46,749 nt of DNA, from NCBI GenBank assembly GCA_958477465.1, contig CAUEFX010000029.1, positions 1-46,749 of the forward strand, in the 5' to 3' direction. Source of the stretch: an uncultured Bacteroides sp. (GTDB lineage Bacteria > Bacteroidota > Bacteroidia > Bacteroidales > Bacteroidaceae). The notes under the pieces are model-generated. The model was not told the origin of the DNA. It saw only the letters and a list, made by a program, of their open reading frames with translations, and did not search any database. The position numbers were made by a program, and so were the translations under genes. Positions 28,401 to 35,200 of the stretch are shown piece by piece. Each line of letters opens with the position of its first letter. Positions within the stretch are counted from its first letter, which is position 1.

Positions 28401-28865
28401 GAGGAGTGCCGGGGTATGTCGTCAGAGACGGATGGATATCAGTTCGTCACTGTACATGGTGAGCAGACAAATGAACAGGTGACGTTCCGTGCCTATAACA
28501 CACTGACGGGTGAGGAGTTCGATATAAAAGAGACACTCGGTTTTGATACGAATGTGGTTGGAAGTCTGACCAATCCGTTGATACTCCACTTGGGAACGGC
28601 GACCGATCTTGATAAAAACGGCAGTAGCTTGTTGATCTATCCTAATCCCGTGAAAGACCGTTTGTTTATACGGACCGATTGGCAGAATGTGAAGGAAATA
28701 CGCATTCTCGACATGAAGGGAAGGGTATTACTGATTGCGGACAACTTGCCGTCGGGAGTAGGGCTGGATGTGACTTCATTGACGGAAGGTATCTACTTTA
28801 TTACGGTTCAGACGGATACGGATCTCATACGGCAGAAGTTTGTGAAAACGAACCATTTGAAGTAA
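19455..28865 (+). CDS. Giant multidomain surface protein with embedded alpha/beta-hydrolase and T9SS-like tail
   Basis: This 3136-aa exported protein has a signal peptide in residues 1-23. A cohesin-like sandwich follows (about 27-161; CGRGKTVNVPVAISN, VALQFDVQL). Next are a CARDB-like module (about 164-270), Calx-beta-like repeats (about 288-700; LTEGDVFTLTVER and acidic DDxxPD loops), another CARDB (about 703-810), a carboxypeptidase-regulatory-like fold (about 1153-1225) and a Gly-rich then acidic linker (about 1413-1483). The hydrolase (about 1595-1855) has an oxyanion-hole MVHGLNS (H1601) and nucleophile elbow GHSMGG (S1675); D1809 and H1834 or H1844 are triad candidates. More beta modules, two InlB-B-type repeats (about 2605-2752) and a type-A-like tail from YPNPVKDRLFI (3062) close the chain. 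The substrate is unknown, lipid or acyl ester by motif. Confidence 0.82.
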   Translation: MKRKMVLMLLWGVLISSLPMVAQQVTNKIYIPEVECGRGKTVNVPVAISNDSEIVALQFDVQLPVGSTIDGSSWSLTDRKADHSLSVRRISSTHYLFVVYSPTNMPIRGNSGNLINFSLLVPESWEVGGKYPFVIENPILSARDGVNVWTSSEAGALIVIADPRPDVAVSAVKTDKASYVPGDKISVSWLVTNEGDKETGDGWSEQVSLVADNGEEVYLDKVYYESVLGVGGTVNRQAEFVLPDLLGVDGMVKAKVKLVPGAGLGELAAAIGNNTAYAETGCTIARKLQVELPATAIKENDASLIRCKLYRSGSWANEQVFTLRADKPERLDVPQSVTIQKGQSGGAFYIHAVDNEVQNTDSVVTITIEGNGYEAITGEVCIADDELPALTLTPSKTELTEGDVFTLTVERESKSDTPLTVYLSTSHKSRFKLPTQAVIPAGEKSVEVEVTAIDDNIPDVTADVDFTVSAERYSSGKCIILLNDNDVSQIQLVFSTEEVNESAGGSAIIGRVTRTTNLDSKITVKLAVSSPDAYLSYETLVFSAGVRSQEFSIGVVDNALMDGDREVLVTASVYLPSCNCSATATSGGHVTKSFKILDDDGPSLSLTASQPTILEGAAEGIVLRVTRNNTDNTDITVTLASDNETDLVFDKTVIIPAGVSFVDVKVYAKANEISEGDRTSTIVATSEGYTKGICWVMITDQTLPDAAIGYLALSKKEALAGDTLTVSAKVVNKGAAELPAKTKVMVYLTSDQKYSSSSKKTFLTTLYTQKTLMAGEEELVSRNFALPDVTGKYSIVAIVNEDHSVKELTSVNNVSDMLPLTMSPKFSVTASVGKKCYQPGEEVVISGKVSGVDVANAQLEVYILSDGAREVLQAQADSDGNYTLNFKPASRQMGHFAVGACYPGEGLKTEMASFDIYGIRRTSDSWITWDVTTDEPYTGKIAVFNPCSVPLTNVKAELASLADGCQVEFDALSSIPANSMGEITYMVTGNKQTDLLDYERMPLTITTAEGASLSTTVFYYCKSQKPVLQANVSSVQTTVTKGTVRDYSVILTNTGKGETGVVSVVLPADQKWMTSVTPLEMPSIAGGDSAVVVLRFATTDEMQLNVPVTGTIGINCRNGNGIPLSYSIEPVSETKGILVVDVKDEYTYFTDDAPHVEGAKVVIMHPVSRKVMYEGVTGADGLFTVTDIPEGYYAITVTAEKHDSYSNNLLVDPGRTIKVDVDLTFQAITYDWNVVETEVQDEYEVETVVKYETNVPVPVVVTTYPDEIYCKNYIFNLTLTNKGLITAQNVTIDVPEVSGLKFELLSENPIAQLRAQESIVVPVRVTAEVEYDDVVFTHSRITSTASGADADDPSQIVSYRTKFKSAEARDGWGTKCLDFRWKKYWEYYCAGKYKTASDYYDYFYGPNGLCNKPGSGSGATGGSGGSGGGFPSLGGGGKSSYGSSASGSKVSIEICSKKNNSGDGDGDDEAEEQPEEQSCEKEPVLKYILAAEKGSTSGKPVKGVAADGESKVRIMLDTAVSKIPSADCGYEVHWSLSEELGHLENTDSWTNIVYVAPDNFPDGEKEAVHKITATMHYSSEYNSGSASVDIEIIRVPVLMVHGLNSDAMCFWELQRYLEQSGQYQSFQLFRADYEPTNCSHFRVNEGVVKRGISILKRACAFNGYMIGKVDLVGHSMGGILSRLHVQYVDNTNVHKVITLNTPHTGSPLGALAVVIPNEIPEVLRGILMGFKGDDAIKDLAIGSDAMNNYLNDGNAMQRMKGIPVHALTTTVLDEAFGDLDKGLLTADPLLRLSIVGQALKIVSFLGSSDMVVSLDSQKGGLNTPYTDNTDGFWHCASPDAATVHQRIYSLLLDRADDSNEFSMNGFPVASSSAKRLSTAYVDSRLSVVKKNIIIDAEVDVEKRKLSVQADIASLNLSNPVIVGTFSDGSSIVASANSVTCDIPATHEGAISICVMGTDGEGNLVMDSTLVDTDIALSAVPLQLSLPYDTAYVAIGETRSFKAHCTWSNGAVTVVTPSVALQDELGYINNQDATVIGEKTGTSLLTASFKGLTAQCVVDVFDEDKVLDFGTTTDDREPSKGVCSTISLSFKQTITVARQAFRGTLTMFNGHESQAIDSLQLNLEVRDSKGQLATSRQFAISNESIDHFGGKLKGPWTLEAKQTGTATILFVPSKYAAPTEPEEYSFGGTITYKDPFTGLFVTRDLYPVKLTVKPCPDLSLSYFVERDVFGDDPETAAIEPSIPAEFSLLINNVGYGDANSVKIATGQPEIVDNQKGLAIHFEIVGSSMNGQAATTDFANLDFGSIPAGKQAYAQWYFTSSLLGHFTEYNTTITKGSSYGNEDFNLLSIEGCHELIRSLKVPGTSLTAFMVNDIKDANDLPDCVYLTDGTVDDRVTIVSESASCSSTGDNQYTLTVSGAKGWVYGVIHDPTNGRQKLTSVTRMSDGVTIDLQNFWQTDRTLRDGKDPLYENNLRFADYLADMQESYVLTFVPKPDLELEVESFDGIPTGDIHSALTEILVTFNKPVNAATFTAEDLSLYCQNTKVDLSQLVIEPVSDTQFKLDLSLLPPRDGYHVLTVQTAGIEDTDGFCGSTGKNATWNQFVGGKVALSVVVTPEGAGMVTPKNQEYVFGTDLELKAEANEGYDFVCWKINGEKISEEPVYKYQIVADRTIKAEFKAKLYDLTIDYDTQAGTVSLGKGVGKYEYNTDIELSASPNAGYTFSGWRVDGEILSTDVTFSLIIKENVVVEAVFTKIPVDTTVSYELPVGWNWLSANVKDENLNHPAALLEPIRQSVISVLGQEGDLTYDDQYGLHGSLTAFKPDRGYKVRVKEDVDFSLKGVPFSEDEVTVTLHKGWNWIGYIPNMEMPVNMALGNLTAEEGDVVMAQDQFATYDGATWKGSLAILAPGNAYLYYSGSAKSFNYPAGSSKMMAPMLFYRASESYYSEKWQYDKRKYADNMGVISRLYDSSGQELPAGQFLIGAFVGEECRGMSSETDGYQFVTVHGEQTNEQVTFRAYNTLTGEEFDIKETLGFDTNVVGSLTNPLILHLGTATDLDKNGSSLLIYPNPVKDRLFIRTDWQNVKEIRILDMKGRVLLIADNLPSGVGLDVTSLTEGIYFITVQTDTDLIRQKFVKTNHLK
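24240..25019 (+). other. Alpha/beta-hydrolase (lipase-like) domain within the giant protein
   Basis: It opens with VLMVHGLNSDAMCFW, has the elbow DLVGHSMGGILSRL followed by NTPHTGSPLGA as in triacylglycerol lipases and PGAP1-like esterases, and ends with GSSDMVVSLDSQ and WHCASPDAATVHQ, which supply candidate Asp and His. All elements needed for activity are visible. It lies after a flexible Gly/acid-rich linker, as a tethered catalytic unit would. Confidence 0.75.
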
Positions 28866-28902
28866 CCTGAATTCTTACTGTCGAATTCAAGTCGATCAAC
28901 AT

Positions 28903-28954
28903 AAAAAGAACCGTATCTTCACTCTACAATAGAGTATGATACGGTTCTTTTTTT
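28903..28954. terminator. Strong bidirectional terminator after the giant operon
   Basis: The left arm 28903-28917 (AAAAAGAACCGTATC) pairs perfectly with 28938-28952 (GATACGGTTCTTTTT). An inner stem ACTCTA/TAGAGT sits around a CAA loop. The right arm continues to a seven-T run ending at 28954, and the left begins with A-rich sequence, so it can also end the leftward operon arriving from 28982. Confidence 0.9.
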
Positions 28955-28981
28955 ATTGTAGATTGAGGTTTGATGCCTCTC

Positions 28982-29878
28982 TCAATCTTGGAGGTTAGCC
29001 GCCAGAAATTTTCGCATTTCTTCTACACTTTTTCCTCTGCGGCGGGCATAATCCTGTAGCTGGTCTTCACCGATCTTTCCAACCGAGAAGTATTCAGAGG
29101 CAGGATGTGCAAACATTAATCCACAGACGGAGGCATGTGGATACATCGCCCCGTTTTCTGTCAGTTTTATGCCGATCTGTTTCATGTTCAGGAGTTCGTC
29201 TAAAAGAAAGTTTACCGATTGGTCGGGTAAAGACGGGTAGCCTACAGCCGGACGAATACCTTGATATTTCTCTATAAGAAGTTCCGGAATAGTCAGATCT
29301 TCGTCTTTGGCATATCCCCAGACTTCTTTACGCACATGTTCGTGCATCTTTTCCGTAGCAGCTTCTGCGAGCCGGTCGGAGAGAGTCTGTACTAAAAGAT
29401 GTTTGTATGGGTCTCTTTCGTATAATCCCTCCATATCCGCATCGATCGTGGCAGCAAATGCACCTACGGTATCGGTAATTCCGGAAGATAACGGACGTAC
29501 AAAATCACTGAGGCAGAGGAACGGACCTCCTTCGCGCTTCTTCATCTGCTGGCGGAGCAGGGGGAAAGTAATCCCGTCTAATATGAGATTGTCTCCCTCC
29601 GAATTGGCTTCGCATAGCCTGAAAATTGTTTTTACCTCGAAATCTTCATCCAACAGATTCAACATTCGATTGGCCTCCTTAAAAAGTTGCATCGCTTCCG
29701 ATGCTTTCGGACGTTCCTCCTCCGGAAAAGAGGTCAACCAAGATGCGCGGCAAACATCGCATCCGTGTATGTCGGAAATAGCGGCAAAGCGAGGTTGGAA
29801 TCCCCACGCATGAAAGAAGTAGATCCAGTTGATGTAGGAACTGACTTCATGGACTTTATATTTTAAAATGCTGATCAA
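28982..29878 (-). CDS. Stand-alone methionine synthase AdoMet-activation domain protein
   Basis: This 298-aa protein corresponds to the C-terminal reactivation domain of cobalamin-dependent MetH, which binds S-adenosylmethionine so that oxidised cob(II)alamin can be reductively remethylated. The diagnostic stretch RPAVGYPSLPDQS matches the domain's RPAxGYPSxPDHT signature with Gln in place of His. Helical segments around LAEAATEKMHEHVRKEVWGY and the late SEYFSVGKIGEDQLQDYARRR fit the same fold. The homocysteine, folate and cobalamin domains are absent, so it presumably works on a MetH encoded elsewhere. It is the last gene of a minus-strand unit, 54 bp after dihydroorotase. The start at 29878 is the longest and fits the domain length. 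Confidence 0.88.
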   Translation of the reverse strand: MISILKYKVHEVSSYINWIYFFHAWGFQPRFAAISDIHGCDVCRASWLTSFPEEERPKASEAMQLFKEANRMLNLLDEDFEVKTIFRLCEANSEGDNLILDGITFPLLRQQMKKREGGPFLCLSDFVRPLSSGITDTVGAFAATIDADMEGLYERDPYKHLLVQTLSDRLAEAATEKMHEHVRKEVWGYAKDEDLTIPELLIEKYQGIRPAVGYPSLPDQSVNFLLDELLNMKQIGIKLTENGAMYPHASVCGLMFAHPASEYFSVGKIGEDQLQDYARRRGKSVEEMRKFLAANLQD

Positions 29879-29932
29879 GTGATTAAAAATTAGTATTAAC
29901 TGATTGGTGGCTATACTGTGGTGCTATGGATA

Positions 29933-31273
29933 CTAATGAAATCTCAGTTCCTGGCCCTTATAGTTCTCATCGATTACACCGTCCGAGTATAACAGATGTC
30001 CGTTGGCAAAAGTCTTTTCGACTTTCCATTGAAAAGTATGTCCTTCCAACGGGCTCCATTGGCATTTACTGAAAATGCAATCTTTGGTTACCGTCCATTC
30101 CGTGTCAGGACGGACAAGTACCAGATCGGCCTGATTGCCGGTACGGATAAAGCCGCGATTGTGTATTTTGTAAATTTGTGCGGGGGCATGGCACATCTTT
30201 TCCACTATTTTCTCGATGGTGAATACGCCTTCGTCTACCAGTTCGAGCATACTGACCAGTGAAAATTGTATCATGGGCATTCCTGATGCCGCTTTCAGTG
30301 CACCTCCTTCTTTGTCTTTGAGTAAGTGCGGAGCATGATCGGTGGCTATCACATCGATCAGTCCGGAGTTGACGGCATCACGCAGGGCACTCCGCTCTTC
30401 TTTCTTGATGGCCGGATTACATTTGATGCGAGTACCCAACTTCTGATAATCATCCGAAGTAAACAAGAGATGGGAGACACAGGCCTCGGCTGTAATTCTT
30501 TTTTCTTTGAGCGGAATATTCTCTAATAACTGTAATTCTTTGGCTGTCGATATGTGCAGAATGTGTAGACGTGCATCGGTTATCCGTGCCAGGCGTACTG
30601 CCAGTTCGGAAGATTGGTAACAAGCCTCCGCCGACCGGATATCCGGATGATACATTAAAGGAACATCGCCGTCTGCTCCGTATTGGGCCAGGTATTTCTC
30701 CGTGTTTTCTTTGATAATACCTTGATCTTCACAGTGAGTGGCTATTAATAGATCCGTGCTGTTGAATATGTTCAGCAAACTTTCCATTTTATCGACCAGC
30801 ATATTACCGGTGCTCGATCCCATGAATAGTTTGACACCACATACACGATGCTTGTCCAATTGCTTCAATAAGGGATAATTATTATTGGTGGCTCCGAAGT
30901 AGCAGGAATAGTTGATGGAACATTTCTCCGCCATTAAATCGAACTTTGCATTCAGTGCATCCAAGGTGGTTGTTTGCGGGTTCGTGTTGGGCATATCCAT
31001 AATTGAAGTTACTCCGCCTGCTGCAGCCGCCCGGCTTTCACTCGTGATATCGGCTTTTTGTGTTAATCCGGGATCGCGGAAGTGCACATGGTCATCAATT
31101 ACTCCGGGCAATAAGTAACAGCCTGTAGCATCTATCGTTTCATCACAAGGTACGACGGGTTCTTCATTGCCAACCCATATTTCTGCTATCTTTTCTCCTT
31201 CTATCACTACGGAGCCGGCTACCTGCCGTCCTTCGTTTACTATGATTGCATTTTTTATAAAAGTTCTTTTCAT
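29933..31273 (-). CDS. pyrC: Dihydroorotase (class I, zinc amidohydrolase)
   Basis: This 446-aa amidohydrolase cyclises N-carbamoyl-aspartate to dihydroorotate in pyrimidine synthesis. The metal motif DDHVHFRDPG has H62 and H64. Further family landmarks are MDMPNTNPQT, the second metal-ligand region THCEDQGII, and ILHISTAKEL, and the catalytic Asp lies in VIATDHAPHL. The long form and the RDPG motif indicate class I, the type that in some bacteria is annotated pyrC and in others allB-like; pyrimidine synthesis is preferred because no purine-degradation gene is nearby. It lies 18 bp downstream of the glycosyltransferase gene on the same strand. Confidence 0.9.
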   Translation of the reverse strand: MKRTFIKNAIIVNEGRQVAGSVVIEGEKIAEIWVGNEEPVVPCDETIDATGCYLLPGVIDDHVHFRDPGLTQKADITSESRAAAAGGVTSIMDMPNTNPQTTTLDALNAKFDLMAEKCSINYSCYFGATNNNYPLLKQLDKHRVCGVKLFMGSSTGNMLVDKMESLLNIFNSTDLLIATHCEDQGIIKENTEKYLAQYGADGDVPLMYHPDIRSAEACYQSSELAVRLARITDARLHILHISTAKELQLLENIPLKEKRITAEACVSHLLFTSDDYQKLGTRIKCNPAIKKEERSALRDAVNSGLIDVIATDHAPHLLKDKEGGALKAASGMPMIQFSLVSMLELVDEGVFTIEKIVEKMCHAPAQIYKIHNRGFIRTGNQADLVLVRPDTEWTVTKDCIFSKCQWSPLEGHTFQWKVEKTFANGHLLYSDGVIDENYKGQELRFH

Positions 31274-31291
31274 CTTTTCGGGGAGTATTAA

Positions 31292-32044
31292 TCATGGATG
31301 GCTGCACTTCGGATATTTACGGAACCAACTGTCTATTTTCAACTTAATAACTCCGAATACGGCTTCACCGAAGATACTGCCGTTCATTTTTGACGTACCC
31401 AATTCTCTGTTGATAAAGATAACTGGTACTTCGGTGATTTTAAATCCACATTTGTAGGCAGTAAATTTCATTCCTATCTGAAAGGCATATCCTTTGAATT
31501 TTATATTGTCCAGATCAATGGTTTCGAGAACACGACGGCGGTAGCATTTGAATCCGGCAGTCGTGTCGTGTATCGGAATTCCGGTGATGAACCGTACGTA
31601 TTTGGATGCGAAGTATGACATTAATACGCGTCCCATGGGCCAGTTCACTACATTAACTCCACTTACATAACGTGAACCGATGGCCACATCACTTCCGTCC
31701 TCTGCACAGGCTTTGTATAAACGGGGCAGGTCTTGAGGATTGTGACTGAAATCGGCATCCATCTCAAAAATGTATTGGTAGTTGTGAGCCAAAGCCCATT
31801 TGAACCCCGCGATATATGCAGTTCCTAACCCTAACTTACCCTTACGCTCCACCATGAACAATCGGTCGGGGTATTCTTCCTGCAATTTTTTGACAATTGT
31901 CGCCGTACCGTCCGGTGAACCGTCTTCAATGATGAGTATATGAAATACTTTATCCAATCCGAATACCGCACGGATAATATTCTCTATATTCTCCCGCTCG
32001 TTGTAGGTAGGGATGATAACAATGCTGTCCGATGGTGTTTGCAT
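31292..32044 (-). CDS. Polyprenol-phosphate mannosyltransferase (GT2, DPM1-like)
   Basis: This 250-aa GT2 glycosyltransferase probably moves a sugar, typically mannose from GDP-mannose, onto polyprenyl phosphate at the inner face of the cytoplasmic membrane. It has VIIPTYNERENI at the N-terminus, LIIEDGSPDGTATIV with the nucleotide-binding Asp, and the catalytic-metal motif YIFEMDADFSHNPQDLP. RYVSGVNVVNWPMGR and IPVIFINRELGTSKM-like residues near the C-terminus are typical of DPM1-type enzymes. No C-terminal TM or GtrA-like domain is present. The acceptor use, perhaps protein O-glycosylation or envelope glycans, is inferred. It heads the unit with pyrC and the MetH activation protein. Confidence 0.88.
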   Translation of the reverse strand: MQTPSDSIVIIPTYNERENIENIIRAVFGLDKVFHILIIEDGSPDGTATIVKKLQEEYPDRLFMVERKGKLGLGTAYIAGFKWALAHNYQYIFEMDADFSHNPQDLPRLYKACAEDGSDVAIGSRYVSGVNVVNWPMGRVLMSYFASKYVRFITGIPIHDTTAGFKCYRRRVLETIDLDNIKFKGYAFQIGMKFTAYKCGFKITEVPVIFINRELGTSKMNGSIFGEAVFGVIKLKIDSWFRKYPKCSHP

Positions 32045-32064
32045 AAGCGTATTTGTATTTGCGG

Positions 32065-32094
32065 CAAATGTAACGTTTTTCCGTTACTTACAAA
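32065..32094 (-). promoter_or_regulatory. Promoter of the glycosyltransferase-pyrC-activation domain unit
   Basis: On the minus strand, TACATTTG (32065-32072) is an exact -7 box, with TTTG (32091-32094) 18 bp upstream as an exact -33 element. The ATG at 32044 is 20 bp downstream of the -7 box. This is one of the best promoter matches in the window. Confidence 0.6.
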
Positions 32095-32125
32095 AAATAG
32101 TATATTAAAACTAAGGATAATTTAG

Positions 32126-32133
32126 TACTTTTG
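32126..32133 (+). promoter_or_regulatory. -7 box upstream of mfd
   Basis: TACTTTTG matches TAnnTTTG exactly. TATT around 32103-32106 is a weak -33 candidate. The leader to the ATG at 32247 would be about 105 nt. Confidence 0.45.
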
Positions 32134-32246
32134 CGAGGATTTTCACCACAGAGGATGCAAGCCTTATATCGTTTTCTCTTTTTATGGAAATAGAAACAGA
32201 ATAATGCTTTATACGTTATATGGTGAGTTTTTTAAAAAAAGGAATA

Positions 32247-35200
32247 ATGACTATCACTGAACTGCAACAACAATATGCCGTCCATCCCAATGTGGCGGTT
32301 ATGAGCCGGCTGCTGAAAGATGTTTCCGTTAAAAATATTTTTTGTGGAGGATTGTGTGCATCTTCCGCTTCGCTTTTCTTTTCTGTATTGGTGCAGAAAG
32401 AGGTCTGCCCGTTTGTCTTTATCTTGGGTGACCTTGAAGAAGCGGGATATTTCTATCATGATCTTACACAGGTGTTGGGAGGAGACCGGATACTGTTTTT
32501 CCCTTCTTCTTTCCGCCGTGCCATCAAATACGGACAGAAAGATGCGGCAAACGAGATACTTCGTACCGAGGTTCTCAGCCGTCTGCAAAAAGGAGAGAAG
32601 GGGCTGTGTATTGTTACCTATCCCGATGCATTGGCCGAAAAGGTCGTTTCCCGGAAAGAGTTGAGCGATAAGACGCTCAAACTCAGCGTAGGCGAACGTG
32701 TCGATTCCACTTTTGTAACGGATGTGTTGCACAGTTATGGTTTCGAGTATGTGGACTATGTTTATGAGCCGGGGCAATATGCGGTTCGTGGAAGCATTAT
32801 CGATGTTTTCTCTTTCTCATCAGAGTATCCCTATCGTATTGACTTTTTTGGTGATGAAGTGGAGAGCATCCGTACGTTTGAAGTGGATTCGCAACTTTCA
32901 CGTGAAAAGAAAGACAGCATCGTCATTGTACCCGACCTGGCAGTAACGGGGATGGTTTCAACCTCTTTTCTTGATTTCATACCGGGCGATACGGTACTCG
33001 CCATGCGTGATTTCCTGTGGTTGCGCGAACGTATACAGAACGTGCATGATGAGGCGTTGACTCCGCAGGCGATTGCCGTACAGGAGGCGGAAGAGAACGG
33101 GGGCATTACGCTTGAAGGGAAGTTGATAGACGGAAGTGAATTTACGGTTCATGCGCTTGATTTCCGACGTTTGGAGTTTGGTAATAAACCTACCGGTACA
33201 GCCGATGCCACAGTCTCATTTGATGTGACGGCGCAGCCTATTTTCCATAAGAACTTTGATTTGGTGGCTGCTTCTTTTAAAGAGTATCAGGAAAAAGGAT
33301 ATTCACTGTATATTTGTAGCGACAGTACCAAACAGACCGATCGTATCCGTGCCATTTTTGAGGATAGGGGGGATAAAATCTCTTTTATAGCCGTGGAACG
33401 TACTCTCCACGAAGGTTTTGCGGATAATGACTTACGGCTTTGTGTCTTTACGGATCATCAGCTGTTCGATCGGTTCCATAAATACAATCTGAAAAGCGAC
33501 AAGGCCCGTTCGGGGAAAGTGGCCCTTTCATTAAAGGAACTCAATCAGTTTACCCCCGGTGATTATGTGGTGCATACCGATCACGGAGTAGGGCGTTTTG
33601 CCGGATTGGTACGTATTCCCAATGGCAATACCACACAAGAGGTCATGAAGTTGGTTTACCAGAATGACGACGTGGTTTTTGTTTCGATTCATTCGCTGCA
33701 TAAGGTATCGAAGTATAAAGGAAAGGAGGGTGAGCCTCCCCGTTTGAATAAGTTGGGAACTGGTGCTTGGGAAAAATTGAAAGAGCGTACCAAGACCAAG
33801 ATAAAAGACATAGCCCGTGATTTGATAAAACTTTACTCACAACGTCGTGAAGAAAAGGGATTTGCATATAGTCCGGATAGTTTTTTGCAACGAGAGTTGG
33901 AGGCATCTTTCATCTATGAGGATACCCCCGATCAAAGCAAAGCGACGGCTGAAGTAAAAGCGGATATGGAACGCGACCGTCCGATGGACCGGCTTGTTTG
34001 CGGGGATGTAGGTTTCGGAAAAACGGAAGTGGCTATTCGTGCCGCATTTAAGGCCGTGGCCGATAATAAGCAGGTAGCCGTACTGGTACCTACCACCGTA
34101 TTGGCGTATCAGCATTTTCAGACTTTCCGTGAACGTCTGAAAGGGCTTCCTTGCCGGGTGGAATATTTGAGCCGTGCCCGTACGGCGGCACAAGCCAAAG
34201 CTGTGCTTAAAGGACTTAGCGAAGGGGAAGTCAATATTCTTATCGGCACGCACCGTATTTTGGGAAAGGATGTACATTTCAAGGACCTCGGCTTGTTGAT
34301 TATCGATGAAGAGCAAAAGTTCGGGGTATCCGTGAAAGAGAAGTTACGCCAGTTGAAAGTAAATGTAGATACTCTGACTATGACTGCTACTCCTATTCCG
34401 CGTACACTTCAGTTCTCATTGATGGGAGCACGGGATCTGAGTGTGATTTCCACACCGCCGCCCAATCGGTATCCGATACAAACCGAGTTGCATACTTTCA
34501 ATGAAGAGATTATTGCCGATGCCATCAATTTTGAGATGAGCCGCAACGGGCAGGTCTTTTTCGTCAACAACCGTATTGCAAACTTGCCGGAACTGAAAGC
34601 GATGATTCTCCGTCATATTCCCGATTGCCGTATTGCCATCGGGCACGGACAGATGGAACCATCGGAACTGGAACAGATTATTCTCGGATTTGTAAATTAT
34701 GATTATGATGTGTTGCTTGCCACTACGATTATAGAAAGCGGCATCGACATTCCCAATGCCAATACGATCATTATCAATCAGGCGCAGAATTTTGGTTTAA
34801 GCGATCTGCACCAGATGCGCGGTCGGGTAGGGCGTAGCAATAAGAAAGCATTTTGTTATCTGCTTGCTCCGCCATTGTCGTCACTTACCCCGGAAGGGAA
34901 ACGGCGCTTGCAGGCCATTGAGAATTTTTCCGATTTGGGTAGCGGTATTCATATTGCCATGCAGGATCTTGATATTCGTGGCGCGGGAAATATGCTGGGA
35001 GCCGAGCAAAGCGGATTTATTGCCGACTTGGGGTATGAAACTTATCAGAAAATCCTTTCTGAAGCCGTGCATGAATTGAAGACGGATGAGTTTGCCGAGC
35101 TGTATGCCGATGAGATAAAAGGAGAAGGTGCAGTGAGCGGTGAACAGTTTGTGGAGGAGTGTCAGGTAGAGAGTGATCTGGAACTGTTGCTGCCGGCCAC

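Noticed and set aside
28608..28634. Possible calcium loop (DLDKNGSS) before the tail of the giant protein
   Set aside because: No duplicated loop and wrong spacing for position 9 and 12 ligands; not a dockerin.
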